Below, piece by piece: positions 33,045 to 44,628 of a DNA stretch of 64,000 bases (within the stretch, counting starts at the first letter, position 1; each line of letters begins with the position of its first letter). This DNA comes from Kwoniella bestiolae CBS 10118 (taxonomy: Eukaryota > Basidiomycota > Tremellomycetes > Tremellales > Cryptococcaceae). The stretch is from NCBI RefSeq assembly GCF_000512585.2, contig NC_089246.1, forward strand, positions 806,001-870,000. The letters are read 5' to 3'. Made by a program: the position numbers and the translations under genes. The notes beneath the pieces are model-generated. The model did no database searches and was not told the origin of the DNA. It saw only the letters and a program-made list of their open reading frames with translations.

Positions 33045-33812
33045 ATGACGAAACTTGTCCACGCTCTGTTGCCCATCTCGATTGTCCTTCCAACTCCGGC
33101 TTTGGCTGCTGCTCCGGAGAAAGACGCGAAAGGTGAAATAGTAGCCAAAGTGAAACTCACTATACCCAAATACTCTGAATGGATCAATAGCGATGATCAG
33201 AACGATTATAAGCGGGGAGAGGATCAAGTCAACTACGGATTCACTCAGAAAGACATTGACGATGAGAAGAAGTATCAGTTTGTTTGGTCAACATTAGAGC
33301 ATATTGATGACGTGCCTAAGACCTTCTTTCCTACTCCTTATTGGAATATAACTGTAATTTTCGCTCGTTCCGGAAAGTTTGGACGCTTGCTGAGCTGATG
33401 TGGGGTTGTTAGTGTGAAGTTGGAGCTGGTCAAGCATTCGATGGGGCAGCGAGTTTCACTCTAAGCGAGAAGGAGCCATGGATCAAAGTCAATGAAGCGA
33501 AGCCTTGGACTGGTGTTTCCTGCAAAGAGCCCAAATGTCTAGCTGAGGCATGTAAGGACGAGGCGGCACCTGTGATTGATACAGTGCGTATCCATATTTC
33601 GTCTTTCTGTAAGGATCTATGTTGACATCAATGGTTAGTTTCTTCCCTAGATGATCATATTCTATCCCGGTAGTTCTGGAACCGGGTTTATGATGGTGTA
33701 TGAACGGAATGTGGTTGGGGACTACAATCAGCCAAATCTAAGTGCATGTGTAATGCTACGCATTGTGCGAGATACGCAACAGCACAATTACGCACCAAAT
33801 ACTCCTCGCTAA
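33045..33812 (+). CDS. Secreted Cys-PVIDT family copy C
   Basis: Three exons 33045-33353, 33413-33583, 33651-33812 closing at 213 residues. Signal peptide (LVHALLPISIVLPTPALA), then VKLTIPKYSEWINS, FVWSTLEHIDD and PTPYWNIT. Exon 2 carries Cys, AFDGAASFTLSEKEPWI, and the pattern C-x4-C-L-x3-C-x5-PVIDT; exon 3 gives FYPGSSGTGFMMVYERN and a hydrophilic tail. The four exon-2 cysteines suggest disulphides in a small extracellular domain. It is the best-preserved copy. The stop codon lies 22 bp from that of the convergent thioesterase gene, so the transcripts must overlap or end very tightly. No known family was recognised; a wall, effector-like or cargo role would be speculation. Confidence 0.7.
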
Positions 33813-33834
33813 GCGGACCATCCGTCATTTAAAT

Positions 33835-35163
33835 TTATAGTTTCGCCTCTCGTTTCTTCCTATCTTCGTCCTTATCTTCGCCTACAGCACCGCCCTCGAC
33901 CAGTCCCCTGGCTTCCAAGCCTTTCAGATCTGCTCTCACGACACCCTCCTGAGCTGTTACAGCAATCAACACGCCATCTTTCGTGTACACTCTTCCTTGC
34001 ACTACACCCCGTCCACTAGCTATATCTACACTCTGCGACTCCATTACGTGTAGGAGGGGTGCAGAGGGATCAAAGTCGTCTGGGAAGGGATAGAAGTGTA
34101 TAGAGTGATCAAGCGAGGCCAGCATCCCTATTCGGGGGGTGGAGCTTTGATGTAGGCCCACCGAACGCGATGCCGTGCCAATAAATTGGAAATCTGTCAT
34201 GTAAGCTATCATAGCCTACAAGATGCAAGGGTTATCAGCAAGAGCTTGATTTGTGAAACACGTGACGGACCTTGACCGTTTCCACGTCTGGCTTCTCATC
34301 GGGTCCCAGCCTAGCGTGCAGCCAGCTCATCCGGGTGTGGACGGCATCGTGGTCAGGTTCTTCATCCGTTAGAGCCTGAGATCGCTGTATCCGAGCTCGA
34401 GCGATTCCGACTGGAGATTCTCTTCGTTCCTACTCACTACAGGGTCAACTACGCTCACCAGACCTCAGAATAGAGTCACAGCGAGGTTTCCATCATCCTT
34501 CGGAGTGATCCGACTCACTTTGATATATTCCTCCAAGAACCTCCTCTTGGCCCCCTTCCATTCCTGACACTTCTGATCGAAAAACCTCTGCCAACGCTCC
34601 TCCTCCGGATAACATTCTTCCCATGGTTTAAGATTGGAAGGAAACGGATTCTGATAAGCTGCTTGCACACCATAGGATACGACTTTGGCTTTCCCCTTGT
34701 TAGCCGAGTTTTCGTCATGCGTTTGAGATAGGGCGAAACGCAGGGTATGTGAGACTTTGATGTTCCCCTCTTGCGAATGCGCATCACTTCTTGAGCCGAA
34801 ATTCCCAGGTAGATCTGTAGGTGGAACAGTATAACTTGCCAAGAGTACGAAAACCTCCCTTTCACCTTGCCAAGCTCTGACCAACCTATTCGAATAGCTC
34901 TTCCCGTCCCTTAATCTCTCTACTCTATACTCTATATCCGGATTGGCATGTGCTGGTAGTAGAAAGTAGCAGTGCATGCTGTGTAGACCGAAGGGTGGTG
35001 ATACCGTACGCGCTGCCGCGGCCAGAGATTGAGCGATGACTTGACCACCGAATACTCCTCTTGCCCCAGAGGGCACCCAAAGGGGTTTCGACACTGATAT
35101 ATCAGAAGAAGAGGCGCGAGGTACCACTCCGACCAGTTCGGATAGTCGAGCGAAAGAAGCCAT
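33835..35163 (-). CDS. Peroxisomal acyl-CoA thioesterase (TesB/ACOT8/TES1-like)
   Basis: Three exons, complement(33835..34215, 34271..34429, 34519..35163), closing at 394 residues. Double hot-dog thioesterase of the TesB type, which hydrolyses acyl-CoA to free acid and CoA in peroxisomal fatty-acid metabolism. Evidence: the N-terminal block GVFGGQVIAQSLAAAARTV, then HSMHCYFLLPA, SYSNRLVRAWQ, and in the second half MIAYMTDFQFIG, ASLDHSIHFY, and GRGVVQGRVYTKDG, where the conserved catalytic Asp of the family is the D in YMTDF. The protein ends in AKL, a variant of the PTS1 peroxisomal targeting signal SKL, which agrees with the assignment. An acidic/Lys-rich linker precedes it. Convergent with secreted copy C. 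Confidence is high on family and moderate on exact orthologue. Confidence 0.9.
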
Positions 35164-35775
35164 TGTTGGTTGGTAGTCTTGTTGTTACGATTGGACGCTT
35201 CTCAAGCTGAATATGGTATGAGTACAAATGAGACTTGTGGACCAGTGGAGTTTTTATCCAGAATGTCTGTTTTTTCTCTTTCGTTCTACTCTCAGCGACC
35301 TGCATTCTTATGGTCGGCAATCTCATGCTCCGTATTAACCGGGTCGGGCATCGCCCTTCTCCTGCCCTTGGCGGCGATTGTCCTTATGAACGTCGACATG
35401 TTATCCGTCCAGGGTCAAAGCAGCAAAATAGCGAAAGATATCCTTCGGGATGTTCTAGGGATGGGCTAACCTCTGTTCAGTGTCCTCACGAGGATTGTAG
35501 AGCAGTGAAGCTGCATATATACAAGAGAACTAGTCGTTTATGACAGCTGTTCGCGATATGACCCAAAGGAGCTGAGGACAGGTATGGGCGACTGCCGCCC
35601 TTGGATCAACCTTGCTTGATCGCGCCCTGGGCGTTGTGTCGAAGTTGTTCCACAAGTCAAGTGAGGGACATCAGAACGCTTCGCGAAAGGATTCAGGTTC
35701 GTGTCCGATCATCACGGATACCTCGAGGTACTCAGCTCTGATACATACACGACAACCTGTGCATTTGGTCGACGC
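35164..35775. other. Intergenic region, no gene seen
   Basis: This lies between the thioesterase 5' end and the transporter 3' end, both on the minus strand. A 99-codon plus-strand ORF at 35170 lacks support. Confidence 0.4.
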
Positions 35776-37978
35776 TCAAACCTCTTCCTTCGTTACAACT
35801 TCCCTCTTCTCCCTGAACGTGAACAGCATCACCAACCCACTGGCGATAATTACAGCTCCTGCAAAGAAGTACGAGTTCCTGCTTCCTGTCCAATCCTCCA
35901 ACGTGCCGTCCCCGGTATTCAGTAAACCGGCTTGTATGGCCACCCCGATCACTCCCCCAACTTGGAAGACGACGTTGGCGAATGATCCGGAGATACCGGC
36001 ATATGAGATGGGGAAAGCTTGGATGATGCATGTGCTATGGGTTTGGGTTATTGATCAGCCTTGTCTGTAGTTTACGACTGTCAATAGAGGGAGGCGATTA
36101 ATACGATGTAATGTGGTGTGCTTGTTTTCGAATATAACCTGTTGAATGTTGAGTGCACTCACTTCGCAGAAATATAGGCTATAATCCCACCAGCGGTGCC
36201 GATGACTAACCCTGGAAAGACGTACTTCCAATAATTCGCTCCTGCGCCGCCATCGCAAAAGGCGAAGAGTAAACTACCAATCAAGCACATCACGGTACAA
36301 AGGGGAAGTACGATCTTGGGTCGTAGGACCAGAAAGGGGAATGGATGAGTCAATCCGCCGGTTATGAGAGCGGTTATACCCATAGGTAATATCTTGATAC
36401 CGGTGATAACGGGTGAGATACCCAGTACGTCCTGGAAGTAGGTCGTCAATCTCAATTGGGTAGTATTGAACCATAGGTTAATGGATAGAGCCATAAAGAT
36501 CAACTGGAAGATATTGGGGAAGCTCCATATTTTCTTTGGTAACAGGCCCATACCTTCATCCAGCTTCAATTCCCAGATGACGAAGATGCCGAACATCACC
36601 AGAGAGACGAGGAACGGAGCGACGAAGATGGCGAAGGACCATCCCTTGGATTCTGCTTGAGTGAAGCCGAGTATAAATAGGACCAATGCTGAGAGGAGCA
36701 GGAGTACGCCGACGAGGTCGAGACGCTTGATTTTGTCTCGGCCTGATAGGGAGGAGGCCACAGCTTTGGTCGGAGGCATGTAGATCCAGGCGAGAATTGC
36801 AAAGGGCGTTACGAGTATCCTATCGTATATGTGATGGGTTAGGATCGTCATGTCAGCTGAAAAATCGTGCTGGACACAAAATAGAGGGGACACGCACGTC
36901 ACGAATCGGAAATACCACTTCCAACTGGCTAACAGGAACAGACCTGCCAAGATCTGAAAGAAGGGGAAGGGTGAGCATCAGAAGGGTGGACTCGACTAGT
37001 AAAGTCGCACAGAGAGATGAGCATACCATAGCGACAGTATCCGACAAAGCACCCGCAACCCCAAACAACGATAACTTTTTAGTCTGTTCTTCCGGATCAG
37101 GGTACATCTGGACTAATCACGCCCTCGGGATCAGCCCATCTCATACATAACCCGCCCGCAGAGATGGAAAGACAACACATGCCAATCATATTGATCGAAC
37201 TGGGTATAGTCAACACAGCTGCCAATGCAGAAATGGACCTCAAGATGAAGAACGAGTATTTATCATTCAAAAACGAAATGATCAAGTTGAAGATTGCTAT
37301 CCCCACGAAACCGATACTGTAAACCTTCGAAGGGGAGTAGAGGTCGGCCAGTCGGCCTGCTAAGAGAAGGGTCGACGCGAATGCGATGCTATTTGGCCAA
37401 ACCAGTCATTCTAAATTAGTTGACCGATACCATATTCAAAAGATGCCTCATTGCTGATCAAGGGAAGGGAGATCACACTCACGCATAAGTCCCCAATATC
37501 CACGCTTGATCACCCACTCCTATGTTCAGCTCCCGAGCAACCTCAGCAGTCATCAACAACGAGGCTGACACGCCAGCACCGTCGATGAACATCCTGCAAT
37601 TGGCAGCTTCCGTTATCAGCACGAGCATACTTCATGGGGGGGGGGGGGGGGGGGCGAAGAGGGAAATAGGGGAAGAGGAGAACAGGAGAACAGGGGAAGG
37701 GGGGAAGGTACGAGAAGGAGGGGGCAAGGTACGAGAAGTCAGACATACGACATGCAGAAACACAGGAGCAAAACATCTTTCTTCGATTTGGGTAAACTCG
37801 ATAATTCCACATTGGCTCGTTCACCTTGCATATCCAACGTGAACTCGGTGTCGGCGGAGGTGGGTTTACCATTCTCATATTCGACAACGTCAGTTCCATC
37901 CGGGGCATCTACCATATCATTCTTCAACGATAGGGAAGAGGCGTTCAGATCGGCATTGGATTTGTGGTCGAGTTCCAT
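35776..37978 (-). CDS. MFS transporter, DHA2-like drug:H+ antiporter
   Basis: Multi-exon gene; the first exon is 37749-37978 and the second 37493-37593, and the stop is at 35776-35778. A hydrophilic N-terminus is followed by segments typical of the 14-TM DHA2 group: DGAGVSASLLMTAEVARELN, DQAWILGTYA, then LLLAGRLADLYSPSKVY (motif A), SSINMIVQMYPDPEEQ, and later ISYAGISGSFANVVFQVGG (like motif C). Membrane spans are dense from residue 75 to the end, which is a short charged tail (EKREVVTKEEV). These proteins export small molecules at the plasma membrane in exchange for protons; no specific substrate can be assigned. Intron 1 carries a 19-G run. The intron inside NMI|VQM has a GC donor (GCATGT at 37182) and ends at 37113, which restores the conserved VQMYP segment. 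Confidence 0.87.
37636..37654. repeat. Poly-G tract (19 G) inside transporter intron 1
   Basis: Nineteen consecutive G on the plus strand, followed by a G/A-rich stretch to about 37735. On the transcript it is a C run in a purine-poor intron. Likely length-variable. Confidence 0.9.
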
Positions 37979-38525
37979 AATACAGGATGATTTGGTTATG
38001 TAGCTTAGTAAAGGATATTGGTGTCAGATGTATCTGAGAATATTAGTAAGTCTTCATCATCCTCATGCTCTCCCATATGCCCCTTTATATACCTTTATAT
38101 ACCTTTATCCAGATCATCGCCCAAGAAGGCTAGAAAACGCAAAACACATAAAAACCAACTATCGGATCCCACACTTTGATCTATCGTATACAAATCTAGC
38201 CAAAGTGGCTCGTGTACTGTTCATTCGTAATACGTAATTCCAATATTTGTCGTAAGACCATAATCTGAGCACCTCATTTTACTCCATACAAATGAGATTC
38301 TCGGATCCGAAAGTCTGCTACTGTAGGCTTGGATGGGCTATCGTAATCCAAATGCAAAGGCAAATGTGAGGATATGAATATATGTGAATGCTTCGCAGAT
38401 GGGTGTTCGGTGCGGTTGAGACATAGCATAGATGTTTATATACATGATCATCGTTCCATTTTACACGTACATACCATATACCGCTCATCAATAACCTATC
38501 CAATATCCATCCCCTTCGTAAATGC
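37979..38525. other. Intergenic region, no gene seen
   Basis: This lies between the transporter start and the end of the disordered protein gene. It has only short, unsupported ORFs. Confidence 0.4.
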
Positions 38526-41500
38526 TTAGTATCCTAACAAGGCAGCAGCCACCTCTGAGGGCTTACCAGAGGTTTGGATCCCCATCGCCCCTGGTACAGC
38601 TATCGTACGGGGTTGCATCTGTACATAATACCCATAAGTGTCAGCTCCCACCATTTGAGTTTGAACCAATTGAGGCGATATCAAGGGAATGAGATGGAAT
38701 GGATATGCAGGTTATAGGCACAGAAATTTCCAATGGAGGATGCCATGTGATATCATTCGATAAGAGGTTATTGACAGCACAACTCACCGAATCAACCTTG
38801 TAGATATCCTTAGCCTCCTGCAAATTAACAGGATTCTTCCTCCATTCCTCCCTCTTTTTCCTCTCAGCTTCTCTCTGGCCTTTACTCGCAGCATATTCCT
38901 TCTCTTGTTCAGGACTACGCAGACCCAAATGCAACATCAGCTCAACTGCCCGCACAAATTATTCTGTGGGGGTATGACATATGCTTCCAGGTGCAGCCAT
39001 TTAGGGCATGATATCCACTCACGTCAAAACCCACTCATCGGCCCATCCACCTCTCCTCTTAGTCACCTGCGGACTACCCGTACTATCCTTCTTATCCTTT
39101 GCTGACCCATCCTTCTTGCTCGTATCTTTAGCCTTGGGTGTCCCCCCAGTACCCTGAAGCAGAGCCAAAGTATTTCCCAGAAGTCCAATCCCATGTCCTG
39201 AAGGTTTGGCATTAGGGGTACCACTAGGTCCAGCAGTGACTTTCGAAGGAGGGAGAGACTTTTTCATAGCAGGGAATGGTTTCTTACTTGATCCGCCTTC
39301 CTCTGGAACAAGCTGAGTTGACGATTTCGATCGAGCTAGTCCCTCAGATTTGTTGATCGGAGTGTCGGGACCTTTGGCAGGTGCTTTCTTCTGAGTCGCT
39401 TCAGAGGAAGGTTCCGAGGGTCTTGCTTTCTTTTTGACTGGCTTGGAAGCTGGTGCAGGAGAAAACTTGGATCGACCCTTTCGTTCTGGTGAGGTCGAGG
39501 GTTGTCTTTCAGTTCCACTTTGAGGCAGATCCGCTGTGGGGGCTGGTTTCCCGGGTGATGTCGGTGCAGAGAGAGGAGGAATACCTTTAGATTTGGGTTG
39601 ATCGATTGGCGCGGTCCTTTTCATCATTGCAGGTTTAGAATTGACCTGTTCACTCTCGTCCATACTCTCATCTTCATCCTTGATGACCCTTTGCAACTTC
39701 TTCTTGGGCTTTCGCACTTTTTCTTCCTCTTCATCTGACTCGGAGCTCGAATGATTTCTTACAACTTTTCTGCCCTTCGATTTGACCTTGACAATGCTCT
39801 CTTCAGGTTCGACATTCTTCGTTTTAGGTTTCTGATCTCTGTTCTCATCATCGCCAGCAACGATATCCTCCCCCTTTTGAATGTCCGAAACAGGATTAGG
39901 GGCAGGAGTAGGTGATTCCTTGACGGGCTTGATCTTCAACTTCAGTCTCTTCGCTCCACCAGACCCCTCATCACCCGCTTGAGCAGACAAATCAGGCTCG
40001 ACCGATTCGGACTTCCTCTTCTTCCCTTTCCCTTTCTTCATACCGGGCTTATCGTCCTGTCTCTGGTCAGGTTTCGCTTCGGCGGAAGGACCTGGTGTAC
40101 TCTCATGAGAAGCTTTACCGATATTGAGCTTGAGTGTTATTTTGGAAGGACTAGCGCTCCCTTCGGTGTTTGGGGTTGAGCTAGACTGAGTGGTTTGATC
40201 GGAAATTCCGAGAGGTACATGCTTGGGTAGCTGCCGCCCTTTCTTCTTGGATACTTTGGCAACGCCTTCTGATCCTGGCGGGCTCAGTTCCTTTGCCTTT
40301 CCTTTCCCCTTCACTGCCACCTCGTTCTGCTCATTATTCTCTTGAGCTACTGAAGCCTCCAAGACCTTTGCAGCCTTGCCTTTGCCCTTCTTGAATATTT
40401 CCTCTTTCACCGTCAAGTGATCAGATGGTGGTTCCTGAGGAAGAGGTGGAGGGGTCAAACTGGTATCGCTGAACCCCTCATGTTCGGGAGTCAACGCAGA
40501 ATGCTTAGGAGTCGGCGCTGAAGGCGGAGGAGATTGAGATTGAAATCGGGAGGGTTTTCGAGTCTGTCGTTTTGGTAAGCTCGACATGGTGAAGCTGTCG
40601 TCTGTGGCAATGGCTGGGATTGGAGCGGTAGAAACAGGTGACGGCTGGTTAGTGACTTTGACTGGTTGATTTGGCAGTCTTTCGATGGCAGAGACGAGGT
40701 CTGCGTTATCGGGTACGGCTGAGGTTGAAGCACCAGGGGGATTGTGCGGCGGATGCACAGAATCAACAGTTGAAGATGTATAACCAGAAGATATCAAGTC
40801 TTCAGCTGGAACAGGTGGGTCTGTCGTAGATGCACTTCTCAATGCGATTCTAGTGGATTGTCTAGTAATTTCAGCCCTCTGTAACGTCCCTCGAGAGATT
40901 GGTGCCGGTTTTCTTCGCCAAGGAGGAAGCTCTGGTTTCGGCGGCAATGGGAAGAACGCTGAAGTCGGTTTGGCGGGTAAAGTGTGGGATACTCTACCAG
41001 ATGAGGGAAATTAGGTGGGTGAAGTGTATTAGGCCGAGGTGGAATAGAAGGTAGAATCCAAGTTTCGATTGGAGATGTATTACGAAGTCGGGATGGACCT
41101 TCTAAAGTCGGACTTTGATGCTTTGTGATTTCTCCTGATGTATCTACAGTTGAGGATACTGAACCGCTCGCACCAGGAGTACCTTCTTTGGTCGGCTCGA
41201 CGACTAGATCTCTGTGATTCTCGTCAATCCTTTCTTTGTCGCTTTCTACTGCACTTTCTAAACCACTATGCACAGTCTGACTATTATCGCAACCTTCGTC
41301 TGGGCTCTTCTGCTCTACCTTATTCTCAGTTTCGAATTGATTTTGTGAATATACAGCTTGTTCCTGACCAGTATACACAGCTTGAACACCTTCGCTTTCT
41401 TCACAAATTGTACTTTCTCGACCTACGTCGTCTTCTAGCTTTGGACTATACTCTATCGCCGGATCCTCTGACTTGTGCTCAGGCTGATTTACCTCAAGTT

Positions 41501-42878
41501 TCTCCGTTGTTCCCTCTTCAGCCGCAGGTGGATCAGGTCTATCGATGTAGTTGATTTGATTATCCCGATGCCCTTGAGAATCACCCTCAACCTTCAGATT
41601 CTGATCTTGGGAAGTCTGGGCTGGTTCTAGCTTGGTATCTCTACTCTTGGTTTTATTCTTTTTCGAATACAGACCGCTTTTGATGTATTTGCGCTTCACG
41701 AGTCGATCAGGCGCTTTGGTTATGTCAGGTAATGCAGGTGCAAGTGAGTCCGCTTGTAGTTCATTAAGTGAACGTGTAGACCTGGTGGATCTTGTCAAGC
41801 GAGTAGAGGTGTTAAATAGATTTGAAGGTGGTGGAGGAGGAAGTGGTGGTGGTGATTCAGGTGGTACCGAAGATAGGGAAGATTCGCTGGAAGCACGATC
41901 TACAGCAAGCTTCGTAGGAGTGGCGGTCTCTCGAGTGGGTGGCAAAAGTGTTCTCGCTGGCCAGTTTGATAGAATGGGTGGACTGTTCTTGTTGTCTTGT
42001 CCAGGAGATGATGGTGGTGGAGGTGTCAGAGTCGAATCTCTGGAGGGAGGATCAGGTGGATCAGGTTTTGGAGGTGCAGCTATGGGTTTTGATCGCTGTG
42101 AAGAAGATCTGGTAGATGGTCTTCGGGATGGTACAGCTGCACGAGAACTTCTTCGACTCGATCTTGAGGACGAAGTTGCACCAGTTGGTTGCTCGTTAAT
42201 GACAAGTGACTGGGTGGGATTCGCAGGTGCGGGTGTGACAACTGGGTGATTCGACGCAAATACTGATTTCGCTTCGCAATTGAGATGCAATTCGGGAATT
42301 GCGGGGATAGGAGCAGGATCTGGTTGGATTTGTGGTACAGGAGCAGGACGAGGCTTGATAGCCCTTGTGTTTGGTACTCTTCTTGGTCTATACGACTCGA
42401 CGGGAGTTAATCGATAGGAAGGAGAGGTCGTCGAATGTGGGTTATTCGGATCTGATTCAGGCGGAGGAGGTGAGATACAGTTCAATGGGTCTGGTGAAGT
42501 CTGTGGTGTACGTTGGGTCAAGGTCAGTGCTGTGCTATGTCCGTGGACTCGCAAAATCCTCTGCACGTTCATATCAAGACACCTGAGAGAGGGTACCAAG
42601 CCATCGAAAGGATCCAGGGTATGCATGTGAAGGATGTATCCAGGTAAAGAGGTACTTACACAGCGTTCACGTCCATTTAACCTCCTATAATACTCTTCTC
42701 TCCCTTCAACAGGATTCTTCCTTTCCTCAGTCCCAGTTTCACTGCTAAGTGTGGAACGTGCGGACGAGACGCGATAAGTCAAGGAGGAAGTGGGACGTGC
42801 GAGGGGTTTGGTGGATGGGACAGGAGACGAGTTTCGACTATTTACAAGATCTCGGATTGGGACTTTTACTTTTGGCAT
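38526..42878 (-). CDS. Large disordered Ser/Pro/Lys-rich protein, probably nuclear
   Basis: About 1330 residues. Exons: 41084-42878, 39023-40991, 38788 to about 38945, 38526-38618. The first two join at phase 1 across a 92-nt intron (C|TA) and the last two join cleanly (KVDS then MQPRTIAVPG). The second-to-third junction is off by one base with every canonical site I tried. The body is low complexity: SRSSRRSSR, long Pro runs (PPPLPPPPPP), acidic clusters (SSSESDEEEE), and Lys-rich patches (GMKKGKGKKRK, VKKKARP) that read as nuclear signals. The C-terminus is the only ordered-looking part: RRGGWADEWVL, then ELMLHLGLRSPEQEKEYAA, a Lys/Glu/Arg helix, NPVNLQEAKDIYKVDS and SEVAAALLGY. The family is not recognised; a chromatin-associated role is a guess from composition. 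Confidence 0.7.
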
Positions 42879-43331
42879 ATACTCTCCTTTGGATGGGGAG
42901 GAGAGGGTTTCAAAGGAAGACCCTTGTTTGGTTGAGGGGTATTTTCACTGGCACTGGTCTTCTTTGCAGTGTCAGTGTCAGGTGAGATTGAGGGATACAA
43001 GGTAGATGGTGTGTAAGTGTATCACAACCAATCTGTGTGAGAAGACGGTTAAGAAGTGGAAGATGCAAAAGGAAGAGGAAGAGATGAGAGTGTATTTTCG
43101 TGCAGGTCAAGGTTGAGTGAGGTGAGTGTGCAGAGTATCTTTCCGTCGGAAGTGACTAAGTAGGTATGAGATAACATTGAACCGATCATGTCCAAAACGG
43201 CCCGAAGGCGAGCGAGGTCTTCGAGATTGGGACTCAATCATGTATATGTAGAGATGTAATGCACTGGATGAGACACTTGATAGTCTACCATTCTGAGATA
43301 CTTGCACTGTCCAACCATTATCATCCACAAG
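42879..43331. other. Divergent intergenic region
   Basis: This lies between the disordered-protein gene (-) and the esterase (+). No gene is seen; the two promoters must share it. Confidence 0.45.
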
Positions 43332-44525
43332 ATGACAGCACCAGCTCAAAAGATCTTACCGTGCCCACGTCCCTTCTCAGACCATAGCGTAATCACAATC
43401 GCAGGTGTAGATCTACCCATACGGATATTTCCTGGAAAGGCTCTCGAGGGAGGGTCCAAGAAGAAAGCATGGTTATTCTGGATCCACGGTGGTGAGTCCT
43501 CCCCTCTGTCTTTCTCATCTCACCTATATCGTCAGATTGAACAAAGGCCACCATACGCTGACGTGCGATGACCGATAGGCGGCTGGGTAGGAGGCAAACA
43601 TTACATCCCAAACAACTGGGTCTATCCCGCCTTCAACCCACTAGGCATCCACATCATCTCAGTCTCATACCGCTTTATACCTCAGGTATCTCTTCCCAAA
43701 ATCTACCAAGACGTACATCAATCTTTTCAATGGTGTTTGTCCAACCTCGCCAGTATTTTAGGGGAAGATACAGTAGATATAAACAGATATATAATAGGTG
43801 GTGATTCTGCTGGTGGACATCTATCTTCATATTGTTCTCTCCATTTTGATCCCAAACCAACGGTCAACCTGGATATATTCGGTGCAGTTGATCTGACCGA
43901 TCCGCATCTCTCCACACCTGTACCTGAACGGCCGATCCTGTTCAACACTCCCATAGCAGAGCTGGAAAGGATGACAGAGGACCATAATCCTTCCAAAGCA
44001 ACTGTGACGTGCGCATGGACATGGGAACTGGATCCCTCAATGTCTCCAAAGACAATCCGATCCTTCTGGGGGATAGATTATAATCCTGGAGAAGGGGACA
44101 AGAAGCGAATGGACCTGAATTCATATTATGCCAAAACCGGAACAAGGATTCAGGCGTTGTTCCAGTACACAAAAGATTACCAGAAATTAGCTAGAGATTG
44201 GTCGCCTCCCTATCACCTAGATAAGAATTATCCGCCAACAGTGTTTATGCATGGGAAGAAGGATGATACCGTCCCCATAGAGCAGAGTATGGAGTTCGCA
44301 GATAAGTTGGAAGGCCTGGGAGTGGACGTGGTGAGGATTTGGTCGGATGAGGGAAAACATTCTTTTGAGCAGTCCTTAGGAGTGAGTGGTCGATTTCTAA
44401 ATACATTAATGCGATTTCACACCTCGAGAGAAGGACACGTCGAAAAGGTCTTAGCTAATACTTCCGTTGTCCACGATAGGGCCCAGAAGATGAAGGTTGG
44501 CAAGAATATATTGTACCTTGTTTAG
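43332..44525 (+). CDS. Alpha/beta hydrolase, hormone-sensitive-lipase-type esterase
   Basis: Two exons 43332-43491 and 43579-44525 give 368 residues. The splice (GGT G|GTGAGT ... GATAG|GC) rebuilds HGGGWVGG, the oxyanion-hole signature of the alpha/beta hydrolase fold-3 family. Then YRFIPQ, and IIGGDSAGGHLSSY with the nucleophile Ser in GDSAG. KKDDTVPIEQSMEF holds the probable catalytic Asp and GKHSFEQ the His. No signal peptide, so a cytosolic esterase/lipase acting on short or medium acyl esters. The N-terminal region (RPFSDHSVITIAGVDLP) is a short beta-rich lead-in. The C-terminal extension after residue 330 is not obviously part of the fold. Substrate unknown. Confidence 0.88.
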
Positions 44526-44587
44526 ACTTCGTGAAGAAACATATCGGAGAGTGATTGCACTGAATGAGCGTCAACCTCGTCGGAATC

Positions 44588-44625
44588 TTTTTTTCTTTTT
44601 TTTTTTTTTTTGGGGGGGGGGGGGG
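44588..44625. repeat. Poly-T plus poly-G tract at the 3' end of uS9m
   Basis: Twenty-four bases that are all T except one C, then fourteen G. It begins 4 bases beyond the uS9m stop codon on the minus strand, so the transcript has a C run followed by an A run right after its stop. Confidence 0.9.
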
Positions 44626-44628
44626 TTA

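Noticed and set aside
41632..42249. 205-codon plus-strand ORF inside the disordered gene
   Set aside because: It is the antisense shadow of the Ser/Pro-rich coding exon, with codons biased by the GGT/GGA complements.
42640..42665. GTAAGT-like donor in the disordered gene near residue 73
   Set aside because: No acceptor restores the frame, while the direct reading stays open, so it is treated as exonic.
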